Shown here in pieces: positions 42,541 through 50,563 of a stretch of DNA of 64,000 nt. The notes below the pieces were generated by a model. The model worked only from the letters and a program-made list of their open reading frames with translations, did no database searches and was not told the DNA's origin. Source of the stretch: Streptomyces diacarni (GTDB lineage Bacteria; Actinomycetota; Actinomycetes; Streptomycetales; Streptomycetaceae); contig NZ_QOIN01000071.1 of NCBI RefSeq assembly GCF_003323715.1, forward strand, positions 1 to 64,000, read 5' to 3'. Every line of letters starts with the position of its first letter. The stretch's first letter is position 1. The translations under genes and the position numbers were made by a program.

Positions 42541-42594
42541 GATAGCCGGGTGGCTGAGGGCAGCCGGGTAGCCGGGTAGCCGGGTAGCCGAGCG
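42541..42594. repeat. Short tandem repeats of 8 bp after the kinase gene
   Basis: GCCGGGTA-type 8-base units are repeated about five times between the kinase stop and a weak hairpin. Slippage would change the length without coding effect. Confidence 0.7.
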
Positions 42595-42609
42595 GACCAC
42601 TTCCGCGGT

Positions 42610-42636
42610 GGGGGCCGCCCCTTGGGGGAGGCCCCC
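42610..42636. terminator. Weak hairpin between the kinase and paaN stops
   Basis: GGGGGCC (42610-42616) pairs with GGCCCCC (42630-42636), followed by TTT. It separates converging genes. Confidence 0.5.
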
Positions 42637-42802
42637 TTTCCGCTCCCCGGGGCGTGTTCCGCCTGGGTACAGGGACTCTCTGTTGAGTTTTGTGGCAGGG
42701 GAGAGAGGCGTAGGGCTCGCCGCGATGGGGCGCTGGGTGCACCGCAGTGGGCCGCCGGGTGCACCGCGGTAAGGGCGGTAAGGGCGGGGCCCTACGGGAT
42801 CG

Positions 42803-44506
42803 TCACTGCGCCATCCGCCTCACCTCCACCACGCGGAAGCGGCCGGATACGAAGTCGCCGTCGCACAGGGTGCAGTTGGCCGCCGGGTTGCCGCCTGAGC
42901 CGTGGAAGTCGCTGAAGCCGGCCGTCTGGTTGACATAGACACCGCCCGTGAGGTTGAGCGAGAGCTGGGCGGGCTCGGAGAAGCAGACCTCTTCCACCTG
43001 GCGGGCCACCTCGGGCGAGGTGGTGTACGCCGAGACCGTCATGGCGCCCCTGGCCAACAGGGTGTGCCCGAGCAGCTCCAACGCCTCCTCGGTGGAGCCG
43101 ACAGCCACCGCGAAGGAGACAGGCCCGAAGCACTCCTCCAGATAGGGCGCGTCCTCTTCCTGCTTGGTGCCGTCGAGCTTGACGATCACCGGGGTGCGCA
43201 CCGTGGCTCCGGGGAACTCCGGGTGCTCCACCACGCGGGAGGGCAGGGCGACCTCACCGAGTGCGGAGGCCGTCTCCACGCGTCCGCGCACCTGCTCGTT
43301 GACCAGCGCGCCCAGCAGAGCGTTGGCCCGTGCGTCGTCGCCCAGCAGCTTCCCGACGGCCGCGCCGAGATCCGCCACCACCTCGTCGTAGCCCTTGTGC
43401 CCCGACTCGGTGCTGATGCCGGCGGCGGGGATCAACAGGTTCTGCGGGGTGGTGCACATCTGGCCGCTGTAGAGGGACAGGGAGAAGGCCAGGTTGGCGA
43501 GCATGCCGGCGTAGTCGTCCGTGGAATCGATGACGACGGTGTTGACGCCCGCCTTCTCCGTGTGGACCCGGGCCTGGCGGGCGTTGGTCTCCAGCCACTC
43601 GCCGAAGGCGGAGCTTCCGGTGTAGTCGATCACCCGGACCTCGGGCCGGGTCGCCAGGTCCTTGGCGATGCCGTCGCCCTCCGCCTCGGCGGCCAGCGCC
43701 ACCAGGTCGGCGGCGAACCCCGCCTCGATCAGGACCTCGCGGGCGATCCGCACCGTCAGGGCGAGGGGCAGGACCGCCCGAGGGTGCGGCTTGACCAGCA
43801 CGGCGTTGCCGGTCGCGAGGGAGGCGAAGAAACCTGGGAAGCCGTTCCAGGTGGGGAAGGTGTTGCACCCGATCAGCAGCGCGATGCCACGGCCGACGGC
43901 GGTGAATTCCTTCACGACACGGAGCGGTTCGCGCTTGCCCTGCGGTTTTTCCCAGTCGGCCCGCTCGGGTGTGCGCACCTGCTCGGCGTAGGCGTACGCC
44001 ACCGCTTCCATGCCCCGGTCCTGCGCATGCGGCCCACCTGCCTGGAACGCCATCATGGACGCCTGACCGCTGGTGTGCATCACGGCCTGGGCGAACTCAT
44101 GGGTACGGGCGCTGATCCGCGCCAGGATCTCCAGGCAGACCGCCGCGCGCCCCTCCGGCCCCGCTTTCCGCCAGGCCGGCAGACCGCCCCGCATGACGGG
44201 CAGCAGGGCATCGATGGCGCCCTCGTCAGTGCGTGGGTAGGAGATGTCCATCTCCAGCCCGTACGGCGACACTTCGGTGGCCACCCAAGCGCCGGACACC
44301 GGCTGGCCCGGGAGCTCGAACCGGCCGCCCCTCAGCGCGTCGAACGCCGCCTTGCCCTCCTCGGCCGCGCCTTCGCCGTACGCCTTGGGATGCTCGGGGT
44401 GCGGAGTCCAGAACTCGCGGGTGCGAATCGCCTCCAGCGCGCGGTCCAGGGTGGGGCGGTGCTTGTCGATGAGCTGGGCAGTGGTCGTTCCGGTACCGGT
44501 GGTCAC
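42803..44506 (-). CDS. paaN: Phenylacetic acid degradation protein PaaN (aldehyde dehydrogenase type)
   Basis: A 567-residue member of the aldehyde dehydrogenase superfamily. It has the PaaN-specific start (LIDKHRPTLDRALEAIRTRE), then LIGCNTFPTWNGFPGFFASL and TGNAVLVKPHPRAVLPLAL for cofactor binding. The nucleophile region is SLYSGQMCTTPQNLLIP, with the catalytic Cys. It lacks the C-terminal MaoC hydratase domain of the bifunctional PaaZ, so ring opening must use another partner. It would oxidise the semialdehyde from oxepin-CoA opening in phenylacetate breakdown. GAGGAG precedes the GTG at 44506. It diverges from a TetR gene and has a palindromic operator in its promoter, although paaABCD lies 17 kb away. 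Confidence 0.88.
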   Translation of the reverse strand: MTTGTGTTTAQLIDKHRPTLDRALEAIRTREFWTPHPEHPKAYGEGAAEEGKAAFDALRGGRFELPGQPVSGAWVATEVSPYGLEMDISYPRTDEGAIDALLPVMRGGLPAWRKAGPEGRAAVCLEILARISARTHEFAQAVMHTSGQASMMAFQAGGPHAQDRGMEAVAYAYAEQVRTPERADWEKPQGKREPLRVVKEFTAVGRGIALLIGCNTFPTWNGFPGFFASLATGNAVLVKPHPRAVLPLALTVRIAREVLIEAGFAADLVALAAEAEGDGIAKDLATRPEVRVIDYTGSSAFGEWLETNARQARVHTEKAGVNTVVIDSTDDYAGMLANLAFSLSLYSGQMCTTPQNLLIPAAGISTESGHKGYDEVVADLGAAVGKLLGDDARANALLGALVNEQVRGRVETASALGEVALPSRVVEHPEFPGATVRTPVIVKLDGTKQEEDAPYLEECFGPVSFAVAVGSTEEALELLGHTLLARGAMTVSAYTTSPEVARQVEEVCFSEPAQLSLNLTGGVYVNQTAGFSDFHGSGGNPAANCTLCDGDFVSGRFRVVEVRRMAQ

Positions 44507-44605
44507 GCGGACCAACTCCTCGCTGAGCTGGGACGGGATGCGGGTGGCGACGGTGGTGCAGGCTTGCTCGGGCACGCGGCGTTGCCGGTGCCGTTCACGT
44601 GAGAG

Positions 44606-44635
44606 ATACTGCTACCGAACGATCGGTCGGTGCAA
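44606..44635 (-). promoter_or_regulatory. paaN promoter with a PaaR-type operator in the spacer
   Basis: On the minus strand TTGCAC (44635-44630) and CAGTAT (44611-44606) are 18 bases apart. The palindrome ACCGAACGATCGGT (44614-44627) fills the spacer, so a bound repressor would block polymerase. The operator matches sites upstream of bkd cluster 2 and paaA. Confidence 0.7.
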
Positions 44636-44650
44636 GGGGGTCCCCGAACC

Positions 44651-44659
44651 TGTGGATAA
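44651..44659. promoter_or_regulatory. DnaA-box-like nonamer near paaN
   Basis: TGTGGATAA is the exact complement of the classic DnaA box TTATCCACA. It lies 24 bases beyond the operator. A single box is not an origin; it could be a DnaA regulatory site or chance. Confidence 0.35.
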
Positions 44660-44785
44660 CTTCCCCCGACCCCCTGAACAGGACGCTGACCAGACCGTCC
44701 GCACCTCCAGCGAGCGGGCGGCCCCCGGCAGGGCACCCGGTCAGGCCCCTCTCGACGCCCCGGCCGGCGTCGGCGACGCCCCGGC

Positions 44786-44791
44786 TAGCAT
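44786..44791 (+). promoter_or_regulatory. Leaderless-type -10 box of the TetR gene
   Basis: TAGCAT ends seven bases before the ATG at 44799, and no ribosome-binding site is seen. Confidence 0.55.
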
Positions 44792-44798
44792 CGGCCGC

Positions 44799-45410
44799 AT
44801 GCCCACGGTCAAGCGCGACACCTACACGCCCGACTCACTGCTCTCCGTCGCCGTGCGGGTGTTCAACGAGCGGGGCTACGACGGCACCTCGATGGAGCAC
44901 CTGTCCAAGGCGGCCGGCATCTCCAAGTCCTCGATCTACCACCACGTACGGGGCAAGGAAGAGCTGCTGCACCGGGCGATAAGCCGCGCGCTCGACAGCC
45001 TGTTCGCGGTGCTGGACGAGCCCGCGGCGGGCGAGGGGCGCGCGCTGGCACGGCTGGAGCACGTCACGCGCCGCACGGTCGAGGTCCTGATGTCCGAGTT
45101 GCCGTACGTGACGCTGCTGCTGCGGGTCCGGGGCAACACGGACACCGAGGTGTGGGCGATGGGCCGGCGCCGCGAGTTCGACCAGCGGGTGGCCGAGCTG
45201 GTCAAGCGGGCCGCAGCCGACGGCGATCTGCGTGCGGACGTGGACGCGCGGCTGGCGACCCGGCTGCTGTTCGGAATGATCAACTCCATCGCCGAGTGGT
45301 ACCGCCCCGATCGCGCCGCCTCCGGCCACGGCACGGGTGGCGGCGACACCAGCGCCGAGGTCGCCGAGGCCGTGGTCCGCACCGCCTTCGCGGGCCTGCG
45401 CACCCACTGA
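44799..45410 (+). CDS. TetR-family regulator, probably PaaR-type repressor of phenylacetate genes
   Basis: A 203-residue TetR protein. The N-terminal DNA-binding part reads DSLLSVAVRVFNERGYDGTS, MEHLSKAAGISKSSIYHHV and RGKEELLHRAI, the canonical helix-turn-helix. The ligand domain includes VEVLMSELPYVTLLLRVRGN and LLFGMINSIAEWYRPD. It stands divergently from paaN, and the region between carries a palindrome that recurs at the paaA promoter. Known PaaR proteins of actinobacteria repress paa genes and are released by phenylacetyl-CoA, so this is the likely role here by position. The ATG at 44799 fits a leaderless promoter. Confidence 0.85.
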   Translation: MPTVKRDTYTPDSLLSVAVRVFNERGYDGTSMEHLSKAAGISKSSIYHHVRGKEELLHRAISRALDSLFAVLDEPAAGEGRALARLEHVTRRTVEVLMSELPYVTLLLRVRGNTDTEVWAMGRRREFDQRVAELVKRAAADGDLRADVDARLATRLLFGMINSIAEWYRPDRAASGHGTGGGDTSAEVAEAVVRTAFAGLRTH

Positions 45411-45417
45411 CACCCTT

Positions 45418-45467
45418 GCCGGGCATCGCCCGGCCCTGCCTCGCGGCGTCCGCCCTGCCTCGCGGCG
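45418..45467. terminator. Hairpin and duplicated 16-bp segment between the TetR and Lrp genes
   Basis: GCCGGGC/GCCCGGC (45418-45424 with 45428-45434) forms a stem with a 3-base loop. GCCCTGCCTCGCGGCG is repeated at 45433-45448 and 45452-45467. It lies between converging genes. Confidence 0.65.
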
Positions 45468-45514
45468 CCCGCCTTACCTGACGGGTCCGGCCCCGCCGGG
45501 CAACGTCCGCGCCG

Positions 45515-46189
45515 CTAGGGTCCCGGCTCCAGATCGGTCTCCTCGAACACCAGCAGGGTGCGGGTGCTCAGCACCTCGGGGAAGGACTGGATGCGGGTGA
45601 GTACCAGGTCACGCAACGCCCTGGTGTCCGGGGTGTGCACCAGCAGCAGCACGTCGAAATCACCGCTGACCAGCGCCATGTGCGCGGCACCCGGCAGTTC
45701 TTGGAGTTTCTCGCGGACGCTGCGCCAGGAGTTCTGAACGATCTTGAGCGTGATGTAGGCGGAGGCACCGTGTCCGGCTCGCTCCTGGTCGATGCGCGCG
45801 CTGAAACCGCGGATGACACCGTCGTCGAGCAGCCGGTTGATGCGCGCGTAGGCGTTGGCACGGGACACGTGCACGCGTTCGGCGACCGACCGTATGGAAG
45901 CTCTGCCGTCCGCCCGGAGCAGCCGCAGCAGGTCCCGGTCGATCGCGTCGAGCGGCCTGGCCGGAGGACGGGCGTCCGCGCGTGGTTCGGGACGGACTTC
46001 CGCTCGGGGCTCGGGACGGGCGTCGGGGCGCGCTTCCGCTCGGGGCTCGGGACGGGCTTCCGGACGGGACTCGGGGCGGTCGCCCGTCTGGCGGGGCTGC
46101 CCGGTCCCCTCGTCCGGCGGTCCGTGGACCGCTGCCCGCGGCCCCCGAGCCGCTTCCTCCGGCCCGTGTGCCATCTGTTCATCCGGCAC
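45515..46189 (-). CDS. Lrp/AsnC-family regulator with a repetitive N-terminal extension (BkdR-like)
   Basis: A 224-residue feast/famine regulator. The Lrp core begins near residue 80: LDAIDRDLLRLLRADGRASI, RSVAERVHVSRANAYARINR, then the RAM ligand domain (ITLKIVQNSWRSVREKL, MALVSGDFDVLLLVHTPD). Before it lie about 78 extra residues, including an Arg/Pro/Glu/Ala repeat (ARPEPRAEARPDARPEPRAE). Lrp relatives are usually ~150 residues. The gene diverges from the second bkd operon, the classic place of a BkdR activator that senses branched-chain amino acids. GGGGAGG nine bases before the GTG at 46189 sets this start. Its leader can form a nested hairpin. Confidence 0.88.
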   Translation of the reverse strand: MPDEQMAHGPEEAARGPRAAVHGPPDEGTGQPRQTGDRPESRPEARPEPRAEARPDARPEPRAEVRPEPRADARPPARPLDAIDRDLLRLLRADGRASIRSVAERVHVSRANAYARINRLLDDGVIRGFSARIDQERAGHGASAYITLKIVQNSWRSVREKLQELPGAAHMALVSGDFDVLLLVHTPDTRALRDLVLTRIQSFPEVLSTRTLLVFEETDLEPGP

Positions 46190-46207
46190 GGTCCCCCACC
46201 TCCCCTG

Positions 46208-46256
46208 TGTGGACACCCTGCGGTCATCGAACGGCTCTGCGAGCCGTTTGTCCACA
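46208..46256 (-). ncRNA. Nested hairpin in the presumed 5' leader of the Lrp gene
   Basis: An outer 8-bp stem (TGTGGACA 46208-46215 with TGTCCACA 46249-46256) encloses an inner perfect 7-bp stem ACGGCTC/GAGCCGT (46231-46247). It lies directly upstream of the ribosome-binding site GGGGAGG on the minus strand. It could be an RNA element, or a DNA palindrome for regulator binding. The start of the transcript is unknown. Confidence 0.4.
46248..46256. promoter_or_regulatory. DnaA-box TTGTCCACA near the bkd2 promoter
   Basis: An exact match to the Streptomyces DnaA-box consensus. TTGTCC could also be the -35 of the rightward bkd2 promoter, 18 bases before TAGCCA (46272-46277). Confidence 0.4.
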
Positions 46257-46290
46257 GGCTGGGGCCACCCGTAGCCAAAATGTGCCGACG

Positions 46291-46304
46291 ACCGAACAAT
46301 CGGT
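46291..46304. promoter_or_regulatory. PaaR-type operator between the Lrp gene and bkd cluster 2
   Basis: ACCGAACAATCGGT has the same ACCGA/TCGGT arms as the sites at paaN (44614) and paaA (61193), differing only in the central base pair. It lies just downstream of a possible promoter (-35 at 46248, -10 at 46272). Confidence 0.65.
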
Positions 46305-46437
46305 AGGGGTGGCCCACGCGGTCACCGTCCCGGCCTGTCGATGGTTCGGCCATCGGCAGGCCGGCGCGCCAGGCGTGCGGAGGGTGGTGTACCGGCCCGC
46401 GGCACGCGATAGCCCGCCGCACGAGGAGGTGCTCGTC

Positions 46438-47916
46438 ATGACGGTCCTAGAGCAGCCAGGTACCCACGCCCCCGCGCATGCCCCCTCCTGGCGGCCCCGC
46501 GCCGACGCGGCCCCTCTCCTGCCGGATGCCGAGCCCTACCGGGTACTGGGAGCCCGACCGGATGCGCCGACGGGGACGAAAACGAAGGCGACGCGCGCCC
46601 GGTCCACCCGGACGGGGACGACGCGCGCCGGGTCCGCGCGGACAGGCGCGACACGGACAGGGACACCGCGGGCAGGGACGGCGGGAAGGGACACGGGAAC
46701 GTCCGGACTGGCGGGCGAGCAGGTGGCCGCGGCCCCCGATGCCGAACTGCTGCGCCGGCTGTACGCCGCGGTCGTCCACGGACGCCGGTTCAACGAGCAG
46801 GCCACCGCGCTGACCCGCCAGGGCCGGCTGGCCGTCTACCCCTCGTCCCGGGGACAGGAGGCGTGCCAGGTGGCCGCCGCACTTTCCCTGGCGGAGCACG
46901 ACTGGCTCTTCCCCAGCTACCGCGACACCCTGGCGGCCGTTGCCCGCGGCCTCGACCCGATGGAGGTGCTGTCGCTGCTGCGCGGTGACTGGCACCACGG
47001 GTACGACACGCGGCGCACGCGGGTCGCTCCCCTGTGCACCCCGCTGGCCACCCAGCTGCCGCACGCGGTGGGGCTGGCGCACGCCGCGCGGCTGAAGGGG
47101 GATGAGGTGGCGGCCCTCGCCCTGGTGGGGGACGGGGGTACGAGTGAGGGCGATTTCCACGAGGCCTTGAACTTCGCCGCCGTCTGGCAGGCCCCGGTCG
47201 TCTTCCTCGTGCAGAACAACGGCTTCGCGATCTCCGTTCCGCTGGCCAAGCAGACGGCCGCGCCCTCCCTGGCGCACAAGGCGGTGGGATACGGCGTGCC
47301 GGGCCGTCTGGTGGACGGCAACGACGCGGTGGCGGTGCACGAGGTGCTCACGGAGGCGCTGGAGCGCGCCCGTGCCGGGGGTGGTCCCACGCTGGTGGAG
47401 GCGGTCACCTACCGCCTGGAGGCGCACACGAACGCCGATGACGCGACGCGGTACCGCGCCGACGCCGAGGTCGAGGCCTGGCGCGCGCACGACCCGGTGG
47501 CGCTGCTGGAGCGTGAACTGCGGCAGCGGGATCTGTGGGACGAGGAGGCAGCCCGTCAGGTCGAGGAGGCGGCCGAGGAACAGGCGGCCGCCCTGCGGTC
47601 GCGGATGAACCAGGACCCGGCTCTCGACCCCCTGGAGTTGTTCGCCCACGTGTACGCCGAACCGACTCCGCAGCTGCGCGAGCAGGCCGGACGGCTGCGA
47701 GCCGAACTGGCAGCCGAGGCGACGGCCGGACAGACGAACGAGTACGAGGCCGGACAGACCGACGCCCACGGGGCCGGACAGACGGACGAAAACGCGGCGG
47801 GACAGACGAACGAAAACGCGGACGGGCAGACGGACGACGCCGCGCGCCGGCAGTCGGTGACGGGCGAGCCCGCCGCCGGTGGCGCCGGTGGGAGGACGGG
47901 GGAGGAGACCCGATGA
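46438..47916 (+). CDS. bkdA: Branched-chain 2-oxo acid dehydrogenase E1 alpha, cluster 2
   Basis: A 492-residue E1 alpha. The core (about 110-410) has LRRLYAAVVHGRRFNEQATA, LFPSYRDTLAAVARGLDP, the thiamine-diphosphate motif LVGDGGTSEGDFHEAL with VQNNGFAIS, and VTYRLEAHTNADDATRYR. Two parts are unusual: an N-terminal Thr/Arg-rich repeat (TRTGTTRAGSARTGATRTG) and a C-terminal tail with near-heptads of AGQTDEN type (about 430-470). GAGGAGG lies before the ATG. It overlaps E1 beta by 4 bp. It is only moderately similar to the cluster 1 protein, so the two complexes probably differ in substrate or regulation. Confidence 0.92.
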   Translation: MTVLEQPGTHAPAHAPSWRPRADAAPLLPDAEPYRVLGARPDAPTGTKTKATRARSTRTGTTRAGSARTGATRTGTPRAGTAGRDTGTSGLAGEQVAAAPDAELLRRLYAAVVHGRRFNEQATALTRQGRLAVYPSSRGQEACQVAAALSLAEHDWLFPSYRDTLAAVARGLDPMEVLSLLRGDWHHGYDTRRTRVAPLCTPLATQLPHAVGLAHAARLKGDEVAALALVGDGGTSEGDFHEALNFAAVWQAPVVFLVQNNGFAISVPLAKQTAAPSLAHKAVGYGVPGRLVDGNDAVAVHEVLTEALERARAGGGPTLVEAVTYRLEAHTNADDATRYRADAEVEAWRAHDPVALLERELRQRDLWDEEAARQVEEAAEEQAAALRSRMNQDPALDPLELFAHVYAEPTPQLREQAGRLRAELAAEATAGQTNEYEAGQTDAHGAGQTDENAAGQTNENADGQTDDAARRQSVTGEPAAGGAGGRTGEETR

Positions 47917-49001
47917 GCACAGCAGTGCGGCAGCCCCCCAAGGCAGGCGGCGCCGACGGACGCAAGCCCGCCACCCTGGGTCAGGCACTGGGCCGTGCCC
48001 TGCGTGACGCCATGGCCGACGATCCGGACGTGCACGTCCTCGGTGAGGACGTCGGCACGCTGGGCGGCGTCTTCCGGGTGACGGACGGGCTGGCGGCCGA
48101 GTTCGGCCCTCAGCGGTGCGCCGACACCCCGCTGGCGGAGGCGGGCATCCTGGGCACGGCGGTCGGGATGGCGATGTACGGGCTGCGTCCTGTCGTGGAG
48201 ATGCAGTTCGACGCGTTCGCCTTCCCCGGTTTCGAACAGCTGGTCTCGCATGTCTCCCGGATGCGCAACCGCACCCGGGGCCGGATGCCCATGCCGCTGA
48301 CCGTACGCATCCCGTACGGCGGAGGCATCGGTGGTGTCGAGCACCACAGCGACTCCTCCGAGGCGTACTACATGGCCACTCCGGGCCTGCATGTGGTCAC
48401 ACCGGCCACGGTCGCGGACGCGTACGGGCTGCTGCGCGCGGCCATCGCGTCCGACGATCCGGTGGTCTTCCTCGAACCCAAGCGGCTGTACTGGTCCAAG
48501 GCCGACTGGAGCCCCGAGGAGCCCGAACAGGTGCCCGGCCTCGGCAGGGCCGCCGTCCGCCGCCGGGGCACCTCCGCCACTTTGATCACCTACGGGCCCT
48601 CTGTTCCGCTGTGCCTGGAGGCCGCCGAGGCCGCACGGGAGGAGGGCGCCGAGGGCTGGGATCTGGAAGTGGTCGATCTGCGTTCCCTCGTGCCGTTCGA
48701 CGAGGAGACGGTGGTCGCCTCCGTACGGCGCACGGGACGGGCCGTCGTCGTCCACGAGTCGCCCGGGTTCGCGGGACCCGGCGGGGAGATCGCCGCTCGT
48801 GTCACGGAGCGTTGTTTCCACTACCTGGAGGCGCCGGTGCTGCGCGTCGCCGGTTTCGACATTCCCTACCCGCCGCCGATGCTGGAGCGGCACCACCTGC
48901 CCGGTGTGGACCGCATCCTGGACGCCGTCGCACGTCTCCAGTGGGAGAGCGGCTGGACCCGTCAGCAGGGTGAAGCGGAACGGGGCGGGGGTGCGGGCTG
49001 A
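47913..49001 (+). CDS. bkdB: Branched-chain 2-oxo acid dehydrogenase E1 beta, cluster 2
   Basis: A 362-residue E1 beta. Landmarks are LGQALGRALRDAMADDPDVH, VLGEDVGTLGGVFRVTDGL, DTPLAEAGILGTAVGMAM, TVRIPYGGGIGGVEHHSDSS and PVVFLEPKRLYWSKADWSPE. The C-terminal transketolase domain contains VVDLRSLVPFDEETVVASV and ARVTERCFHYLEAPVLRVAG. It begins at an ATG overlapping the E1 alpha stop (ATGA) and its stop shares one base with the E2 ATG, so the three subunits are translationally coupled at close to equal ratio. It is 36 residues longer than the cluster 1 counterpart, mostly from its N- and C-terminal tails. Confidence 0.94.
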   Translation: MSTAVRQPPKAGGADGRKPATLGQALGRALRDAMADDPDVHVLGEDVGTLGGVFRVTDGLAAEFGPQRCADTPLAEAGILGTAVGMAMYGLRPVVEMQFDAFAFPGFEQLVSHVSRMRNRTRGRMPMPLTVRIPYGGGIGGVEHHSDSSEAYYMATPGLHVVTPATVADAYGLLRAAIASDDPVVFLEPKRLYWSKADWSPEEPEQVPGLGRAAVRRRGTSATLITYGPSVPLCLEAAEAAREEGAEGWDLEVVDLRSLVPFDEETVVASVRRTGRAVVVHESPGFAGPGGEIAARVTERCFHYLEAPVLRVAGFDIPYPPPMLERHHLPGVDRILDAVARLQWESGWTRQQGEAERGGGAG

Positions 49002-50560
49002 TGGGCGAGGTGCGCGAGTTCCGCCTCCCGGACCTCGGCGAGGGGCTGACCGAGGCGACGGTCGTCAGGTGGCTGGTCGCGGTCGGCGAGACGGTACGGG
49101 TGGACCAGCCCGTCGTCGAGGTGGAGACGGCCAAGGCGCTCGTCGAGGTCCCCTGCCCCTACGCCGGCATGGTCACCTCGCACGCCGCCGAGGAGGGCGG
49201 CGAGGTGGAGGTCGGCGCGCCGCTGGTCACCGTCGCGGTGAGCCCGTCGGACAGTGCCCCGCGCGGGGACGCCCGCGGGGACGCCGCCGGGTCAGCGCGC
49301 GGAAGGGGCGACAGGCGCGAAGAGGAGGAACGGACGGGGACAGGAAACGGACGCGGCGGAGGAGAGGGGACGGGTGACGGCCCGAAGCCGGAGCACGTCG
49401 GCGGTTCGGGCAACGTCCTGGTGGGCTACGGGACGGCTCCCGCGCCCGGTCGGCGCCCCCGGGTCACCTCGCACGCTCCCGAGCCCGCCGCGGTGCGGGC
49501 CCCGGATCCGGATGCGGGGGTGAACGGCGCGGGACGGCCCCTCGGCGCGAACGGCACCGGACAGCACCACGGCACGAAAGGTACCGCCCGCACGCCCGTG
49601 CCCGTCATCTCCCCTCTCGTACGTCGCCTGGCCCGCGAACACGCCGTGGACCTGCGAGAGATGCGCGGAAGCGGTCCCGACGGGCTCATCCTGCGCGCGG
49701 ACGTGGAACGCGCCGTACGGGCATCCGAGACGCACGTCGCGCGCACGGCGCGGGGCCGCGACGAGCAGGAGGGGTACGGGGGGCAACGAGACGGCTACGA
49801 GCGTGGTGGTCACGAGCGCCACACGGCCGAGCGGGCCGGTGGGGCAGAGCGGGCTGAGCGCCGGATCCCGCTGCGCGGAATGCGCGGCACGGCCGCCGAC
49901 CGGCTCTCCCGAAGCCGCAGCGAAATCCCCGACGCCTCCTGCTGGGTGGACGCCGACGCGACGGAACTCCTCGCGGCGCGTCGGCAGATGAACGCCGCCT
50001 CCTCCGCGCTCGGCGAGCCTGCCGCGCCGGTCTCCCTGCTGGCGCTGCTGGGCCGCATCTGCACGGCGGCGCTGACCCGCTTCCCGGAGTTGAACGCGAG
50101 AGTGGACACCGTGGCGCGCGAGATCGTCGTGCTTCCCGAGGTGCACCTCGGGTTCGCCGCGCAGACGGACAGAGGACTCGTCGTTCCGGTCGTACGGGAC
50201 GCGCACACGCTGTCCGCCGAGCGGCTCACCGACCGGATGTCCCGGCTGACGGAGACGGCACGCGCGGGCACGCTCTCCCCGACGGAGCTGACGGGCGGCA
50301 CGTTCACGCTGAACAACTACGGCGTCTTCGGGGTGGACGGCTCGACTCCGATCATCAACTATCCGGAGGCGGCGATGCTCGGTGTGGGCCGGATCGCGCG
50401 CAAGCCGTGGGTGGTCGGTGAGGAACTGGCGGTACGCAGCGTGGTGCAGCTCTCCCTCACGTTCGACCACCGAGTGTGCGACGGCGGCACGGCGGGCGGT
50501 TTTCTGCGCTTGGTCGCGGACTGCGTGGAGCAACCCGCACGGCTCCTCCGTACGCTCTGA
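49001..50560 (+). CDS. bkdC: Branched-chain 2-oxo acid dehydrogenase E2, cluster 2
   Basis: A 519-residue E2. The lipoyl domain (residues 4-80) reads FRLPDLGEGLTEATVVRWLV with the lipoylated Lys in VEVETAKALVE. A long Gly/Arg/Glu linker (about 83-195) follows. The subunit-binding domain is SPLVRRLAREHAVDLREM and GPDGLILRADVERAV. A second charged linker (GYGGQRDGYERGGHER) precedes the catalytic domain. That ends with LSLTFDHRVCDGGTAGGFL, where His-x-x-x-Asp-Gly is intact. The preceding FGVDGSTPIINYPEAAMLG is conserved. It is the last of the three bkd genes; the MobA-like gene follows after three bases. Confidence 0.93.
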   Translation: MGEVREFRLPDLGEGLTEATVVRWLVAVGETVRVDQPVVEVETAKALVEVPCPYAGMVTSHAAEEGGEVEVGAPLVTVAVSPSDSAPRGDARGDAAGSARGRGDRREEEERTGTGNGRGGGEGTGDGPKPEHVGGSGNVLVGYGTAPAPGRRPRVTSHAPEPAAVRAPDPDAGVNGAGRPLGANGTGQHHGTKGTARTPVPVISPLVRRLAREHAVDLREMRGSGPDGLILRADVERAVRASETHVARTARGRDEQEGYGGQRDGYERGGHERHTAERAGGAERAERRIPLRGMRGTAADRLSRSRSEIPDASCWVDADATELLAARRQMNAASSALGEPAAPVSLLALLGRICTAALTRFPELNARVDTVAREIVVLPEVHLGFAAQTDRGLVVPVVRDAHTLSAERLTDRMSRLTETARAGTLSPTELTGGTFTLNNYGVFGVDGSTPIINYPEAAMLGVGRIARKPWVVGEELAVRSVVQLSLTFDHRVCDGGTAGGFLRLVADCVEQPARLLRTL

Positions 50561-50563
50561 TGC

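Noticed and set aside
42803..44506. paaN gene as a bifunctional PaaZ
   Set aside because: The protein ends after the aldehyde dehydrogenase domain and has no MaoC-type hydratase domain.
44651..46256. DnaA boxes as a replication origin
   Set aside because: Only single boxes occur in each promoter and there is no dense cluster, AT-rich segment, dnaA or dnaN nearby.
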